Of a DNA stretch of 64,000 nt, positions 1 to 13,054 are shown one piece after another. Below the pieces are notes generated by a model, which saw only the letters and a list, made by a program, of their open reading frames with translations, was not told the origin of the DNA and did no database searches. The first letter of the stretch is position 1. Each line of letters opens with the position of its first letter. The translations under genes were made by a program, and so were the position numbers. The stretch is from Micromussa lordhowensis (Eukaryota > Cnidaria > Anthozoa > Scleractinia > Lobophylliidae): the NCBI GenBank assembly GCA_964020085.1, contig OZ026596.1, forward strand, positions 41,182,343-41,246,342, read 5' to 3'.

Positions 1-1310
1 TTTAGCTGTTAGAGGATAAGCGATTGTTGGACGAGGTGAAGCGTAATAGTGTGATACGTAAGTGGCGAGAAATCAGTTAGGCCAAATGGAAAACACGACG
101 AGATTTAACAAGAGTTCAAACTCTGGCTCTTGTTTGGTATGAAACTCTGCTCTCTGCGCCATTTGAACCCTCTCAAATTCATCATGGCATTCTTCTGTTT
201 TTCCCCACTCCGACTGCGCCGAGACTTACAGAAAACTGTCATGCAACTATCATCGTTCACTCTTGATGATTCTGGTTCTTGTTTGGGCTGCGCTAAACAA
301 CAATGTTTTGTAGTTTTCAACATGAATATTCGCGTACAAATGGGCAAGTAAATCAAGTAATCTGCGAATTTGCTTGACAGAACTCTTTAACGCGCCTTGG
401 TCCCTGTTTCGTCTACTTCATCATGGGAAAATCCTCAAAATATATTAGTTCCGTGTAAATGAAGTGGTAAGTGAATTTAGCGTTGAGTGTCTCATCACAT
501 TGAAGGAAGAAAACAATTAAATGTCTCCGCCATGGTGTTATGGCTGCTGGGTATAAACTTTCACTGCTCTGAGGATAATGTTGACTTTCTCCTGAAAGAT
601 ATTTTAAAATCACTTTTTCAGTTTTTTACCCATTTGGGCAGTCTTTTGACATGCTGATGTCACTCAATTGCTTTCATAACATGCTTGATGTGAAAGGAAA
701 CTAGTGTTGTATCAACATTTCTTATTACGGATTTTTCGTTCGAGTTTTCTATCTAATCAGTTTTTCGAAGACACAGTGTTCTCTTGGAATATCGCACTTG
801 GATAGCTCGACCTGTTACAGGCTCCCCTGACCCTCGGGCGTGTCTGATTGCTATTACGTGCTCCATGACCTGGAAAACCTGCTTTCAGTAACTTCCTTTC
901 GCCAGACGAGAACACATTCAAAACAAACCGCGGTGATCGAACGTTCGACGCGGTCGATGATCGAAGGTTCCAATAGCGGTGTCATCACCGTCGAGTGTTC
1001 CACTTGAAGCAATCAACCTTCCACTTACGATCTTATTATAGAACAGTTCGCAACACGTGTACCTGTCCTTGAGAAACGCCCTGTCATGCGGGGAACAAAA
1101 CAAAAACGAACGAGTCCTCCATTGGTGGCGCTCTGACAAGCCGGTCAAGTAATCTCGAGATGCAGTCAAATTTCTAAGCTGGTGGGTTGACCCTGATACG
1201 CCCTTTCCTTCTGATGTAATATTTGCAAATCTCAAGTGGTCAAATTTTCGGCTTTTTTCATAAGGGTCGATTTTGTTCGACGCACTTACTCCAAGGGCGG
1301 GTTCTGAACC
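1..1310. other. Upstream region without recognised gene
   Basis: I see no convincing coding exon, RNA gene or repeat here. The reading frames on both strands are short and have ordinary intergenic character. The part just before 1311 should hold the promoter and 5' UTR of the lectin gene, but no clear TATA box decides a start site. Confidence 0.4.
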
Positions 1311-4300
1311 ATGAAGATGGCAAGACATGTTCTTGGTTGTTTTATTCTGAACTTGGTGTTTATTGTCCTGGTGCTTGCAGGTAAATCCTCGATTCTGTTT
1401 TAATTCTTATTTCACATCACGCTTTTATTTGTCATGTTAAACACCCCGTTCGCAACGGACTTGAAGGCCATAAGAAATGGGTGGCTTCTCATTAACACTG
1501 CTCAGTTACCAGAACAAATATCACTGTCCGTGCTTAGACATTTCTCATCTGTTACTAACGCCATATTTTAAAACATTTCCCCAATTTCTGACAGCTGATT
1601 TGTGTTTTTCATATTTTGCTTTCTGTCCAATAATTACATTTTTTCATTGTGAGAAAACACTGGAATACTCGATCAGACAGTTGTTTTTCCCTTTCTCTTG
1701 CATGGTCGACTTTGTGATGTCTCTGTAACTGTCACCTGTAAAATTGCCGGAAAACCTGCTTTGTTTCGGACTGCACTGATTCATTTTTTTTCGGCAATTT
1801 TATTTCAAGACGACAATAGTACTAGACGTTCACGTTCACAACCTCCGTTTCAATTTTTTCCTGGGAAGCCACTGTAAAGAACATACATTTTTCTGATTGT
1901 CGTTGGTACTCTTAATTAAATAAATGTTATTGGTGTCTTAATTATACCAGTAAAAAAACTGAAGATCACATTGACTCTGGAACGCCTTCCTTTCTCTGTT
2001 TTGGTTTGTTTTTTAACCTTGAACAAACATTTTATCCAGTTATATTCATTGAACGCTTTATAAGAACGATTACAAAAACCACACCTCAAGTTCAGTTATG
2101 AATATTAAAAGCCGCAATTTTTCTTTCCTACAATAATTAAAAGTGCAATGCCCTTAGGTCAAATTTTGGATGCAAGGAAGTTAGAAGATTATTTTTATTC
2201 GTCAAAGGCTGTAGGTTGACAGCCGAAAGCTCATTCTAACCTAAATTTTCAACCAGAGAATGTTTTAATTATTTCATTATTTTTATTTTGTTTCACCACA
2301 GAACAAGATGACGAAGCTCCAGAGAGTTCTGCGGATAACATTTTAAATGGACGGTCTACCGAATCCTCACCAGGGCCGTGGTTTGACCGCATCTTAGGTG
2401 CGTTTTTCTGTTTGTTTGTTTGTTTTGTTATCAAATACTGCTAATAATAACACGACATGTTAGACTCTGTGCTATGTCCTTGGACAAGACACTATCCCAA
2501 CGCCTTTGTCTATCGACAAGTGTATGTGCGTTTCGGACAAAATGTTAGGGCAACGAGTAGCCTGCTATAGACTACCATCCAGGGGAGAGAAGCAAAACTC
2601 CTAGCCGCGTCATGCTGAAGAAACCAGCAAGCCTTTTGAATTTTCTATCATTGCCTCCTCCTCCCCTCCATTTTTATCGTAAATCGCCACATTTGAGCTT
2701 TGAACAGCATGTTTACTTAAAGTGGTACTATGATCAAAAAATAATTTCCTTTTTTTCTTCCGATTTTGAAAGCGTGTTCGCTTAACACGCAACTGGCAAA
2801 ACTTTGAGCTTGAGTTTTATCCGAAGGCTGTTTATTTTGAGTCTAAGTTTTGGATTTGACGGTCCGCCATTACTCACGTTCAAAACTGACCGATAGGACA
2901 TCAGAGGGTTGGATCTAGAGAAAATGACGTCATTTACTCACTAGCTTAACATTTCAGTGTGTAAACGCAATTTATTAAATATGAAAAACACGGGATTAAA
3001 AGTCTGAAAGCCCGAAACTCCCGTGCTGCATATTAATTCAACCGCGTACACACGCATTGCATTCTTAAACTAGTGAGTCTTTGACGTCATTTTCTCCTCG
3101 ACCCAGCTCTCTCAAGATTTTAAAGTAATGGCGGACCAATAAACAAGAAATTTCCAGTTAAAATAAACAGGTGTCTTTGTAAAATCAGAACTTAAATGTT
3201 GGGTCAGTTAGTGTTTAGTTAACATAGTTTTGAAATCCAAAGAAAAAAAAGAATTGTTTTTTTGGTTGTAGTACCACTTTAAATATTCTAGAATTTTGTC
3301 AGTGTTAAAGAACACTTTTTAGCTTGGGCGTTTTGTTGCCCTACCATGTGAATTCTGGCTTTCAAATTTTTGAATAGTAGCTTGTATATAAATGACTAAT
3401 TTTTAAACAATTTTTTAGAAAATACCACGTGGTCTGTAATTGGAAAACAAACCAACCAAGCTAGAAAGGTCTATTGTAAGGAGCATAATCCAAATTTTGT
3501 TAAGCTAACATAATTATCAGAATTATGTTTCTTATTCAAAAATAGTAAATTACTCGATACTGCTATGGTAAATTATTCGATACGTACGTTTTCCTAGGTC
3601 TTATTCATTCCAAGAACTTCCGAGGTGTGTACCAGAAGTATCTGGACAACATGAATCAACAAGACTCCACTGACACAGCAACTGGTGAACTAGCGAGGCG
3701 CGACTTCGCCCCAGGCTCCGTGAGTAAGGTGTTTGTGAGAGACGCACCGCATAAACGCCATCATCGTCATCATCGTCATCATCACCATCAACGTCACCAT
3801 GATTCTAAGCCAAGTAAGGGAATCGATGACTTTTCAAGTTTTTTTTTCATGGACAATTGACATGTTTTGCAAAGACTGAATACAGCTTGGCTTGAAAGGT
3901 GCTGGAACATTGTCTCGTTCTGGTCATTCCCTAAAGCTTGCAAAATTCGATATCTTTGCAAGGACAAAGCGTGTGCATCAGCAGTTGAAGTTATGCCCTG
4001 ACAATTCTGCACACTCTCGCTTTTTCCTTTGATGACACGTGGCTGCAAATCGGTCGTTTTACAAGGAGTTAATTTGGTGCCTTTTCTGTGAATCTCTGAC
4101 TGAAATTAAGAGAAGTCAGCAAAAAGGAGAGACAAACTATACTAACTCGTGTTAAATAAGCCTCCATCTTGATTTGACTTTCTAGCAAATGTTTCTATAT
4201 ACACTTTATTCCAAAATAGCCACTATTTTAGTGGTCTTTTGTTTGCCTCCAAATTAGCCCTTGTTGCCTCGTTCTTAGACTCGAAATTCAAAAGAATATT

Positions 4301-7300
4301 TTCCCTTGAACGAGGCAAAAAGGGTTAATTTGCAAGCAAACAAAAGAACACTAAAATGGCAGCCATTTTGGAATAAGGTGTATACTAATGAAAACAAATA
4401 TGTTATGTAAAGAGGACACAACGATAATAGTATTGTGAACGGTAGCACACTATCAGCAGTTCTATAAACCGCCTAGTTCAGCAAGCAACTTGCAGAGGAA
4501 TATAGGAGACTGGTACCCAGGAAGAAGCCCCATGCCACTCGCTTGATTTGGCGCGAAATATTTTAATAATTACATACGTTTGTAAGTGATGCAAACCATC
4601 CTTAGGCCTTTTCGTGTACTTTACGCTTGTCTGCAAGAGGAAGAGAGCACCTAGAAACTAGGCTGGAAAGTTGTAAAAGCTTACCAAAGTGACGCCAACA
4701 TACCTTTCTTTATTCCAGAGGCAAAGAAATGGGTGAACTTGAAAGTTGTAAACCAAGTTGGAACACGAGTCAAGCTAAAAGCCGACAGGATCCTACCCAG
4801 TGCTGTACTAAGCAGCGGAGAAATCTTTGTGTACCATCAGCTCTTGAACGAAACTGACAGAAAGGCTAAGATCACTCTAAAAGCAGTGGACGAGTACACA
4901 GGCAAACCGCTGATCCTTAACGGTGACAGTAAGCTGATTGTCACGCCCACTACTTATGACGACACACAGGAGGCCTACGTGTCACGAGAAGGTGAGTCAT
5001 GAGTCATCCTCAGTCTCCTCCTTAGATCTTATGTCCGTAGAGACGTGGAACTAGCATTAGTTGTAAAATTCTCTCTTGATTTTTTCTGATAGAGTTTCAA
5101 TAGAATGAAGAACTCTCGATTTGCAGAGCCATAAGTTCTCGAATGTGGTGCAAAGTCTTGCTTCTTTACTTTGGGATAAACCCCTTACAGACCTCAACTT
5201 GGTTTATTTAATTTTAAAACGCTCTCCCAGTTTTGTGGTGTATATTGTTAACGTGAATTACTTTACTTTGGTGCCTTGATGGATACTCTAAGATGAGTGC
5301 CAAGTTAAAAAAAGAGTTGAGAGTTGAAAATTGCCGCACGAAAACACGGCTTCTTAACTTGGGTTCGAAAACGTGGGTTCTGGGTTTTTCTAGTTTTTTT
5401 TTCTCGATTTTTTCCAGTTCCTCTCGTCACCCTTGGTGAACTCAGGGAAAAGATACACTGGTCGAAGTCTATTCAATACAGGGCCATTCTATTATTGTCA
5501 CAAAAATTAAGATTATGGCAGTGCTTTTCTTTTCCTTTCAAGTGTTCTGTAACAGTCCATTCGTGGACTGAAACGATATTCAGACTCTTTATTTTGTACA
5601 TCCATGTTGTATAGTTTACACGTTTGATAGAGAGTTTCTCTGCTGATTCCGCTGTACATGTATTCTCGTTAACTGTAGACTCAAGAAGTGGTATCCTGCA
5701 TGCGAGACACGGACACATTGTCAAGAGTCTAGGCAAGTGCTTCATGTTTTTATCACTAAAATGTCTACCTAAACGGCACACGGAAAAGAGAGCTTGTACT
5801 GAACTGACGGATAAACGTTAACACAACAAACTGAACGCTTGTCTAACTGTGCACAATGTTTACCCTTTCTAAACTCAACAATGCTACATCATAGATTATT
5901 TATAAAACTGATGAGTATTTTGGGTGGCTATAACGAGTAACGGGGTAAGGGAAGGTTTAGCTCTTGCTCATCATGACTTATTTGCCCTTCCCACGACATC
6001 TAAATATCTCGAATTTTATTCCTCAGTTACGTTTTTGCCACTTATGATATAAAGTTTACGAACGAATCTTTCAGAAAAATTAAGTTTTCACAGAAATTAT
6101 CTGTCATTGAACTTGATATTCTCCTATGTGCAAGCACCCTTCATAAATTGGAGAAAGAACCACGGCTTATCCAAGGAGGGCTGAAGCTGGGTTACATAAC
6201 AATACATAAACTACTTTACCGAGCGCATTATGGGTACAAAAGACATCTGGGGACTATTTTGTACACCATCATTCCCTGCGAGCTGCAATAGAATCAAAGT
6301 GAGGATGCAAACTATCGCAGTTTAACGTTGCCAATGCAATTGTCTTTGCCTCTTTTTTTATTTATTTTTTCCTGTGTGATGTTTATTCCTCATTAGGACC
6401 CGGTAACAGATGGTTCTATGTCAAGCTTATCAACCATGCAGGAGGACATGTCAGGGTAAGTCCGGACCAGATCCTCCCGGCCACCACGCTCGACGTTGAC
6501 GAATCCCAAGTAGAGTATGCGCGCCTTGAGCCTGGTGACGAGTACAAGAGGATTGTCCTCAGAGCGGTAGATGTGAAGAATGACGAGCCACTGAAATTAA
6601 ACGGCGAGTTTACGCTGGCTCTAAGGCCTGATGACGCAGGCGATGTGGCAAGAGTGAAGATCACTCGAGGAGGTAAATGAAGGGAGGGGTGGGTGGGTGG
6701 GGGCGATATAAAGAGATTTCCTGTGATTGTTAATTGCGACTTCTCCCACTCTTTTCTAGATACAATTTATGCTAAATGCGACAACTTTGTCGCTATGGAG
6801 GGAGACGATGGCAAGTTTGAGTACCAGATAACAGCCGATGATACAAAGAGTTGGTTTGACTCTGTTAGGGCCTGCAAGGTAAATAACAGTCCAGTTCCTG
6901 ACCTTGATATTCTCACCTAGAAAAACAAACCGCTGTTAGGGTTAGGCACTGGCAAGTTGAAACACTAAGTACCATTGGTAAACAAACGAGCTATTAAATG
7001 ATTTTTCACACACTGAAATTGAAAGGCTCATGTTCAAAATTATCAGTCTTTCTTTACGTGAAACCGTAATTCTTTCGATTTGATTAATATTATCGTGAAA
7101 TTTTCCCAAAGGCACCAAGCGATTTCCCAGTTACTGATGCTAGAAAATGGCCATTTTTCTCGGACTGAATACTGCCCGAGAACAGTGATTATGTTTTTTT
7201 TAATTTACTATTTCTTTAAGCTCTGCGATGCGGAGCTACTCAGCGTTCACACGCACGAAGAAAATGACTTCATCACAAAACAGCTGCGCAAGTCGTCTGA

Positions 7301-10300
7301 TGTGAACAAACTGTGGATCGGTATGTCATACAAGGAGAAAGTCCGAATGTGGTCCTGGATTGACGGCTCACGATACAGGTAAATACAGCAGTTATTTCTC
7401 AGGTGTCATGAAACGCACGTGCGTGAGCTACTGCTCATTTCCAGTGCTGCTCCTCCAAGAGTAGAAACTTAGGCCTTGGGTTTAACCACAGTTTATTACA
7501 ATGGCAAATCAGTCAAATTTTTAAACTCACAGATCAAACTTGCTCAAGTTTGTCCCACTCATACAGAAAGGCCCCAAGTAGTGGCCGAGAGCGGCCATGA
7601 TAATTAAAAGGAAAACTTCGATCAAAACACGAGGCAAATTTTTTTAAAAATAACTTCTGATCTTTGAGTGGATAGTTGTGCTTGATTGTATACATGGCAC
7701 GGAAGGTGATTACAACTGATTTTCTAAATTCAACTTTACTCAATACGTAAAACTGAAAGTTCCCAACTCGGTCATGAAACATCTGTTGCTGATATCTCTC
7801 CAAACCAATAAAGAAAATCTCTCGAGTCGTGCGCATGTTTTTCTTCACCTTGCCTCTGTGTAAACTGGCAAAACGCATGCTCCGTTTGTGTTTGCTAGAT
7901 ACCAGAATTGGAAGGAAGGCCAACACTACGACGGAAAAGACGAACAGTGCGGTATAATGTACCAGCGGTATGACTGGGGAAGATGGGATGATGACAACTG
8001 TTATAAGCCTCTGGGATACATCTGCAAAAGACGTGAGTACTGCCTGTCTGTCTTTCTACCGACCAACCAACCAACCTGTCAACCAACCAGTCAGAGAGAC
8101 AGCTAGTCATTACTTGACCTAGTCAATCATCGAGTCAGTCAGTCATTTAAGAAATGACTCAGTCATTTAGTCAGTCACTTAGTCAGTCGTACTCAGTCAG
8201 TCACTCACTTGGTCAGTCAGTCAGTTACTCAGTCAGTCAGTCACTCACTTAGTCAGTCAGTCAGTTACTCAGTCAGTCAGTCAGTCAGTCAGTCAGTCAG
8301 TCACTGACCCAGTCATTCAGTCTGTCAATCCGTCCATCCGTCATTCTGTCAATAGTCAGTTAATCCCTCAGTCAGTCAGTCAGTCAGTCAGTCAGTCAGT
8401 CAGTCAGTCAGTCAGGCACTTAGTAAGTCACTCACTCACTCACTCACTCAAACAGTCAGTCAGGCAGGCAGGCAGTCAATCAGGTAGTCACTCAGTTCGT
8501 CTGGCAGGCAGGCAGTCAGGTAGTCAATTAGTCAGTAAATGAAGGAACCAACCAACCAATCAACCAGTCAGTCAATCAATCAAACAGTCATTCATTCAGT
8601 TAGTCAACAATCATTTATTAAACGTTATTCAAAACTATTTAAGTGTTATTCGAACAAGCAAGCAAGCATGAAATTTTCTTTGTTTCCATTTAAACAGATC
8701 GAACAAGGAGTGCAGATCAATCAAAGGGCAAAAACGATTCTTCGAAAAACAAGAGTGGTAAGGCGCAATAACTGGGAAAGAGAAATGCAGATAGACCGGC
8801 CACACTTTATGATCACTCAGTCCTCGACTAAATCTTCAAACGTAGCTGCTTTTCAGTTCTTGTTGTCAGCGTTGTAGTTTTTGCATCCTCTTTTACAATT
8901 TACTTCGTCAATAATAAAACTAAACCAAAACAGGCCAAAAGCAACATGTAACGCTTGTTCTGCATGACTCTTTGTTTCCGCCTAACAGCGTTGTAATAGC
9001 GTTTTTTTTTTCTTTTAAATAATTCCTGTGTTTTAACACCGAAGCTTTGAACTGTAATGCTTTCGAATGATCTGACTAATTTTTCGTATTAAGAAGTTAT
9101 CAAATTTACTAGTTGTGCGGCTGTCACAGGAAAATACTGATCACATTATTATGCACTTGATACTATGATGAAATAAACTAAACTAGTTGTGTCACAGTTC
9201 TAATGGTGTGTTGACTTTACTTTGCGAAAATACTAACACAAAAAGATTAGGGTATTTATATAATTTACTCCTTTCACTGCAGCCGTGTGGTTCATAATAA
9301 ATAATGGTAATGATAATAATATTATAAGTGTTAATTAAACTTTACTTATAGCTAACTATTATATGATAATAACGGAAGTAAATAGATAGTAATTTGAGTG
9401 AAAAGGTAAATAGAGTTCTCGTCAACAACCTTCGTCTTAAAGGAAATGTTTTAACGTATCAATATATATTTATTTCAAGCTCGCTCCTGTGTCGAGGAAA
9501 TTCGTAGTGGGATACAGGGAGCTCTCTAAAATAATACTGACTTAATACGTGCTAAGTATTATCTTTGCGATGCACGCAATCAACCAAGAATTAATGTGAA
9601 ACTCAAGAACGTAAGCTACTAAGGTAAAGAAACCTTAGGATGGTTAATTAAACTGAACAATAATTTTTCAAGGTGGCCCTTCTTAATTTAAATTGTAATT
9701 TAAGCTTATTATTCAGACACGACATCAAACTTAACGGAGGAAAGAGGAAAACTCTTGTCCTCCTCTAATCCAAAACATTGCTTATATTAAGAGAGCTTTG
9801 CGCAGTTGTAAGTTGTGTTACTCTACCTGTGCTGTCATGTTGCAGAGTGTCCAAATGTTTTACCAGAGTGCCCCTCCCTGTGTAGGATTGTTAAGGTTCC
9901 CGGATCTTGTCCTCAGTGCGACTGTGGGCCGCTTGTCAAAGGTTTGTTTCCTTGGAGACCCCAGCTGACGTAACAATTGTTGGATTCTTCTAGCTTTTTT
10001 TCCATTTGAATAACAAGAGGCAGGATTCTACAGCAGCGCGTGCGAGGATTTGTCTAAAAGAGTACTGTGTACGGGTTACATCATTTGTGTCTTGTTTTAC
10101 ATCAAATCGATGTAAAGTTCATTGTATTTTGCTTATTGTCTGTTATCGGTGGAGCTCTCACACGATTGCTGACATATATTTCAGCAAGTATCCACACCTG
10201 GGGCTAATTCCTTGTGCTGGCATACATATTATGTACTGCATAAACAGTCGGATGAGGGACAATTTAGAAGACGCGCTCGACAGCTTTCAACTCAGTCTCC

Positions 10301-11053
10301 AGTTGAAAAAAAAAACCTTCCAAGCACTTGCGAGAACTTCAGCGTGATGTCAGTATGAAGTCATAAGATTTTAGAATGTTTCCATCTCTGAAGAAAACCA
10401 CGGGCTCGATCTATCATCGGACAGAAGGGTTTTTTCAGTTTTATGACTGATCACCCGGCAACCGATGTATCTGTTTTCCGTTTGAAATAAAGCTGCACGA
10501 TGGTTTGGTTGAAATAAACGTTCGATGTCGATTAACTGTCGCTCAAAGATCTACTTCTTATCTATCGCTTTCCGTCTTTCGCTCTCCATCATTAAAAAGA
10601 CAGCTCCAGTCAGACGTATCGCGAGCTTCCCCCGCCTCCAGCTAACCCTTATAAACCAAGCTCGTTGACTAATTGTTTTCGCATTTTCTCCAAACAGGTT
10701 ATGACACAATGAGTGCAGCAGAACAAGCCAAAGTGCGGCGGATGTTCTCCCAAGCCAACCACCAAGTGCTGGAGGCCAGGCGGGCGCAGATTGAGGAGGC
10801 ACACGCCATACGCCGATCCAGGATCATGCAGGAGGCGGGCCGCTTAATGGCAGAGTCACGCAATCTTCAGCAGGTCGCCATGCTAGAAGGAATACCTCTG
10901 AATCTTCCGCTTCAACCAGTACATCGAAGGGAGATGATAATGAAGCCCAAAAAGAGCGAAACCGAAATAAGAAAAACCAAGAACTTGGCTCATGAGATAG
11001 CAAGCTTGATCAGCGATATCGAGAAGACAGAGAAAGAGGAAAAGAGTAGTTAA
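1311..11053 (+). CDS. Secreted C-type lectin domain protein, 11 exons
   Basis: Exons read from GT-AG junctions that keep phase: 1311-1380, 2302-2397, 3598-3813, 4719-4991, 6397-6672, 6760-6878, 7221-7378, 7899-8032, 8698-8757, 9846-9941 and 10698-11053. They total 1854 nt, or 617 residues plus TAA. Residues 1-23 form a hydrophobic signal peptide. Residues ~108-125 are His/Arg-rich. Exons 4 and 5 encode two similar ~90-aa modules (~128-218 and ~219-310, shared ILP and LKAVD/LRAVD) of a type I cannot name. Exons 6-8 form a C-type lectin fold (~311-447) with AELLSVHTHEENDF, LWIGM, WSWIDGSRY, WDDDNC and YICK. The usual EPN/QPD sugar motif is absent, so calcium-dependent sugar binding is uncertain. 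Exon 10 is a Cys-rich module resembling antistasin or VWC. Exon 11 is a charged, probably helical tail. Most junctions are phase 1, which suits module shuffling. The product is probably secreted or extracellular matrix; the biological role is unknown. Confidence 0.8.
1381..2301. other. Intron 1 of lectin gene
   Basis: A 921-bp AT-rich intron opening GTAAAT and closing CACCACAG. I see no gene or structured repeat inside it. The open frames in it are short and lack family features. Confidence 0.6.
2717..3282. mobile_element. Foldback MITE in intron 2 with TTAA ends
   Basis: The left arm, starting TTAAAGTGGTACTA at 2717, is matched in inverted orientation by TAGTACCACTTTAA ending at 3282. The pairing extends inward: GAGAAAATGACGTCA...ACTCACTAG near 2928-2943 matches an inverted copy near 3072-3096. 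The ~566-bp unit has no ORF of note. The outermost TTAA on each side could be a TTAA target duplication, as for piggyBac-type elements, or simply part of the inverted repeat. Confidence 0.75.
4198..4385. mobile_element. Short foldback MITE in intron 3
   Basis: A near-complete palindrome of ~188 bp. TATACACTTTATTCCAAAAT on the left is mirrored by an inverted copy ending GTGTATA on the right. Both arms contain the inverted block CTTTTGTTTGC and the block TTGCCTCGTTC. There is no coding capacity, which is typical of a non-autonomous DNA element. Flanks are too AT-rich to call a target duplication. Confidence 0.75.
8085..8600. repeat. CAGT/AGTC-rich microsatellite tract in intron 8
   Basis: About 500 bp of imperfect tetranucleotide repeats (CAGT in all registers) with interspersed CACT, CAGG and AACC variants. 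It lies between the donor at 8033 and the acceptor before 8698 of the lectin gene. The short open frames crossing it are low-complexity artefacts. Confidence 0.9.
8758..9845. other. Intron 9 of lectin gene
   Basis: A 1,088-bp AT-rich intron ending TGTTGCAG. I see no gene, RNA or clear mobile element in it. Around 9290-9390 it is rich in ATAATA but not organised. Confidence 0.55.
9942..10697. other. Intron 10 of lectin gene
   Basis: A 756-bp intron between GTTTGT and CCAAACAG. An open frame of 113 codons at 10006-10347 has no recognisable domain and is probably chance. Confidence 0.55.
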
Positions 11054-11927
11054 CTCAGTGTAACGAGGAACACTTGATCAAGTTTTGAGTAGAAAAATTG
11101 AATCGCATTTTCAGAAGAACTTGCTGGACGGCTTTGTTCAGAATGGGGTTATAGCGATCGATTACACGCGTATCTGTATATAAACCCCAAATTTCCTGAG
11201 CGTTGATTTAGGAAATACAAATAGCACATACTTGGTAGAAGGGGAATAAGATCAACATGAAACCCGTAGCTACACCCTCCCCCTCCCCACCCAATCCCGC
11301 ACCCCCCCACCACTTCCCCGTGTCTTCCCCTAAACAAGTCCTCTTGGCTATTTGCCGTCAACTCAATTTACCTTTCGTCCGGAGGAATCTATAATCTACC
11401 CGGTGAGCACAAAAACCGGAGAGCAAAAAGATATTCGAACATATGCCCCAGAAGAAAGGAGCACCCCTCCCACCTAGCCTGCACGGCAGGCGTTCGTAAT
11501 ACGCCTGCAACGTAGACTTAGACGTAGACCTTTCACCTTCTTTCGTCCGTTTTAATCTAAGATTTGGTATGGAATTTCCTTAAGATATGGTTGTTACTAA
11601 AATGAAAATTAGCAGTTTTAAAAAAAGGCAATTAGCATAATAGAGGGGAACAAATGTCGGCAAAGAAAAGATACTTCATATTTTGGAGTGAGAAACTGAA
11701 AAAGTAAAATTTATAACTGAAGTGAATAAACGTTGCAAATCTTTTATATTCCTCTTACGTGACTTGAAGAAGCGGAAGAGCTGGGAAAGCTGAGCGCGGA
11801 GCGAGAACATTTCTTCGGTGTTTGAAATCCGGGCTGGAAAAGCGTGAGAAAGAGGAGCGCATGCTAGTCCTTCGAGCCGGAACTACTAAAAACCGCGAAG
11901 GACTTTGTGAGAATACTATGATCGGTG
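11054..11927. other. Lectin gene 3' flank
   Basis: Probable 3' UTR and intergenic DNA. An AATAAA at 11725-11730 is a candidate polyadenylation signal, though it is 670 bp past the stop. C-rich stretches occur at 11275-11310. I see no gene here. The tRNA array starts at its right edge. Confidence 0.45.
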
Positions 11928-12359
11928 TCAATTCTTCCCTGAATAATTGCCTAGTACGTTTTAGTTTACATCACTTTTGAAAATATATTCAGTTTTTTTT
12001 AATAGGGTTTTTCTGGTTGTTTATGTATGTATGTATGTATGTTTTGGATGTAAAAAATAGTTGTCCTTGCAGCCGAGCAAAGAATTGGCGCTCTGTCTTC
12101 GTTTTTCATCAGATTAAAGAGAGTTGTTTCTGAACGTCAGATATGGCGGATATAAAGGAAGCTTAGCAATCTGCTCCCAGTAACAGAGGTTCAATTGCAT
12201 GCTCCACATCTCCCGACGTGTCCCTGGTAGGCGAGGCAAAAACACTTACGTGACTGTATGGAAAAAACAACCGCTGGGTCGCGCCCCAACGAAACCCTAC
12301 TTTTAAAGCGAGTGTGCCCTTGGAACGAAACACCTCCTGGCTTTAAAACAAAGAAAACT

Positions 12360-12431
12360 GGGCCTGTCCGGGAGTTGAACCCGGGATCTCTCGCACCCTA
12401 AGCGAAAATCATGCCACTAGACCAACAGGCC
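12360..12431 (-). tRNA. tRNA-Pro(AGG), unit 1
   Basis: A 72-nt cloverleaf on the minus strand with acceptor GGCCTGT/ACAGGCC, anticodon loop TTAGGGT and T-loop GGGTTCAACTC. It differs from the other copies by two bases in and beside the anticodon stem; one becomes a G-U pair. A T-run terminator follows on its strand. Confidence 0.9.
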
Positions 12432-12701
12432 AGACCTTATCTATGTTTTTGTTGGCAAAGGCGTTAATCTGTCACCTCACCCGATCATTGGCCTGCTTTG
12501 TTTTCTCTTGAAGGCAATGTTATTGCTGTCCAAGACGGCTAATTCTCCAATTCCCCACGTCATTAAAGCAATATACGGTTAGAAGGAACAACTGAATTAT
12601 TGCACATGTTTTAGCAACACAACAAAGTCTTGTTACGAGTAAATCAGAGAGTAAATCCTTAAGAGTGAATTCTGAAGCTAAGTGATCTTAAATTCAGGGA
12701 A

Positions 12702-12775
<74 letters not shown>
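12702..12775 (+). tRNA. tRNA-Asn(GTT), unit 1
   Basis: A 74-nt cloverleaf with acceptor GTCTCCG/CGGGGAC, anticodon loop CTGTTAA and T-arm GGTGGTTCAAGCCCACC. The D-loop G18-G19 is intact. In this copy no T-run follows immediately (GATACCTTTTGG), with TTTT 5 nt downstream. Confidence 0.93.
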
Positions 12776-12777
<2 letters not shown>

Positions 12778-13054
12778 ACCTTTTGGCATTGTTCAATAAA
12801 AATGATTGTTAGTTTTTTTCTATAATTTACCTCAAAAAAAATTCATGATTTGTTCATCCGCTGATTACTCGGCGTGAAATAGACCGCAAAATACCGCGTT
12901 TACAAAACCTTTTTCAGTCATTTCAGTCCATAAACTGACATACAGTAGCTTGGGCGGCAACATATAAATGTTTGGTTCACTACCCTCACCTTTCACAAAT
13001 TAAGTTAAACCCTCAACAGCGTCATAAAAGGCAAAAACAACGTTCACTTACCTT

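Larger units (their letters stand above)
11940..13054. repeat. Array unit 1, left part
   Basis: The first and most diverged unit, ending abruptly at the Polinton. It continues at 26354-27472 with the Asp gene. A short TATG microsatellite (12022-12041) is private to this copy. Confidence 0.85.

Noticed and set aside
918..1328. Minus-strand 136-codon frame overlapping lectin exon 1
   Set aside because: No domain is seen, and it runs antisense over the signal peptide exon; probably chance.
7534..7926. Minus-strand 130-codon frame in lectin intron 7
   Set aside because: It crosses an exon boundary antisense and has no recognisable family.
8085..8600. CRISPR-like or regulatory repeat array
   Set aside because: The CAGT/AGTC repeats are a degenerate simple-sequence tract in an intron, without unique spacers.
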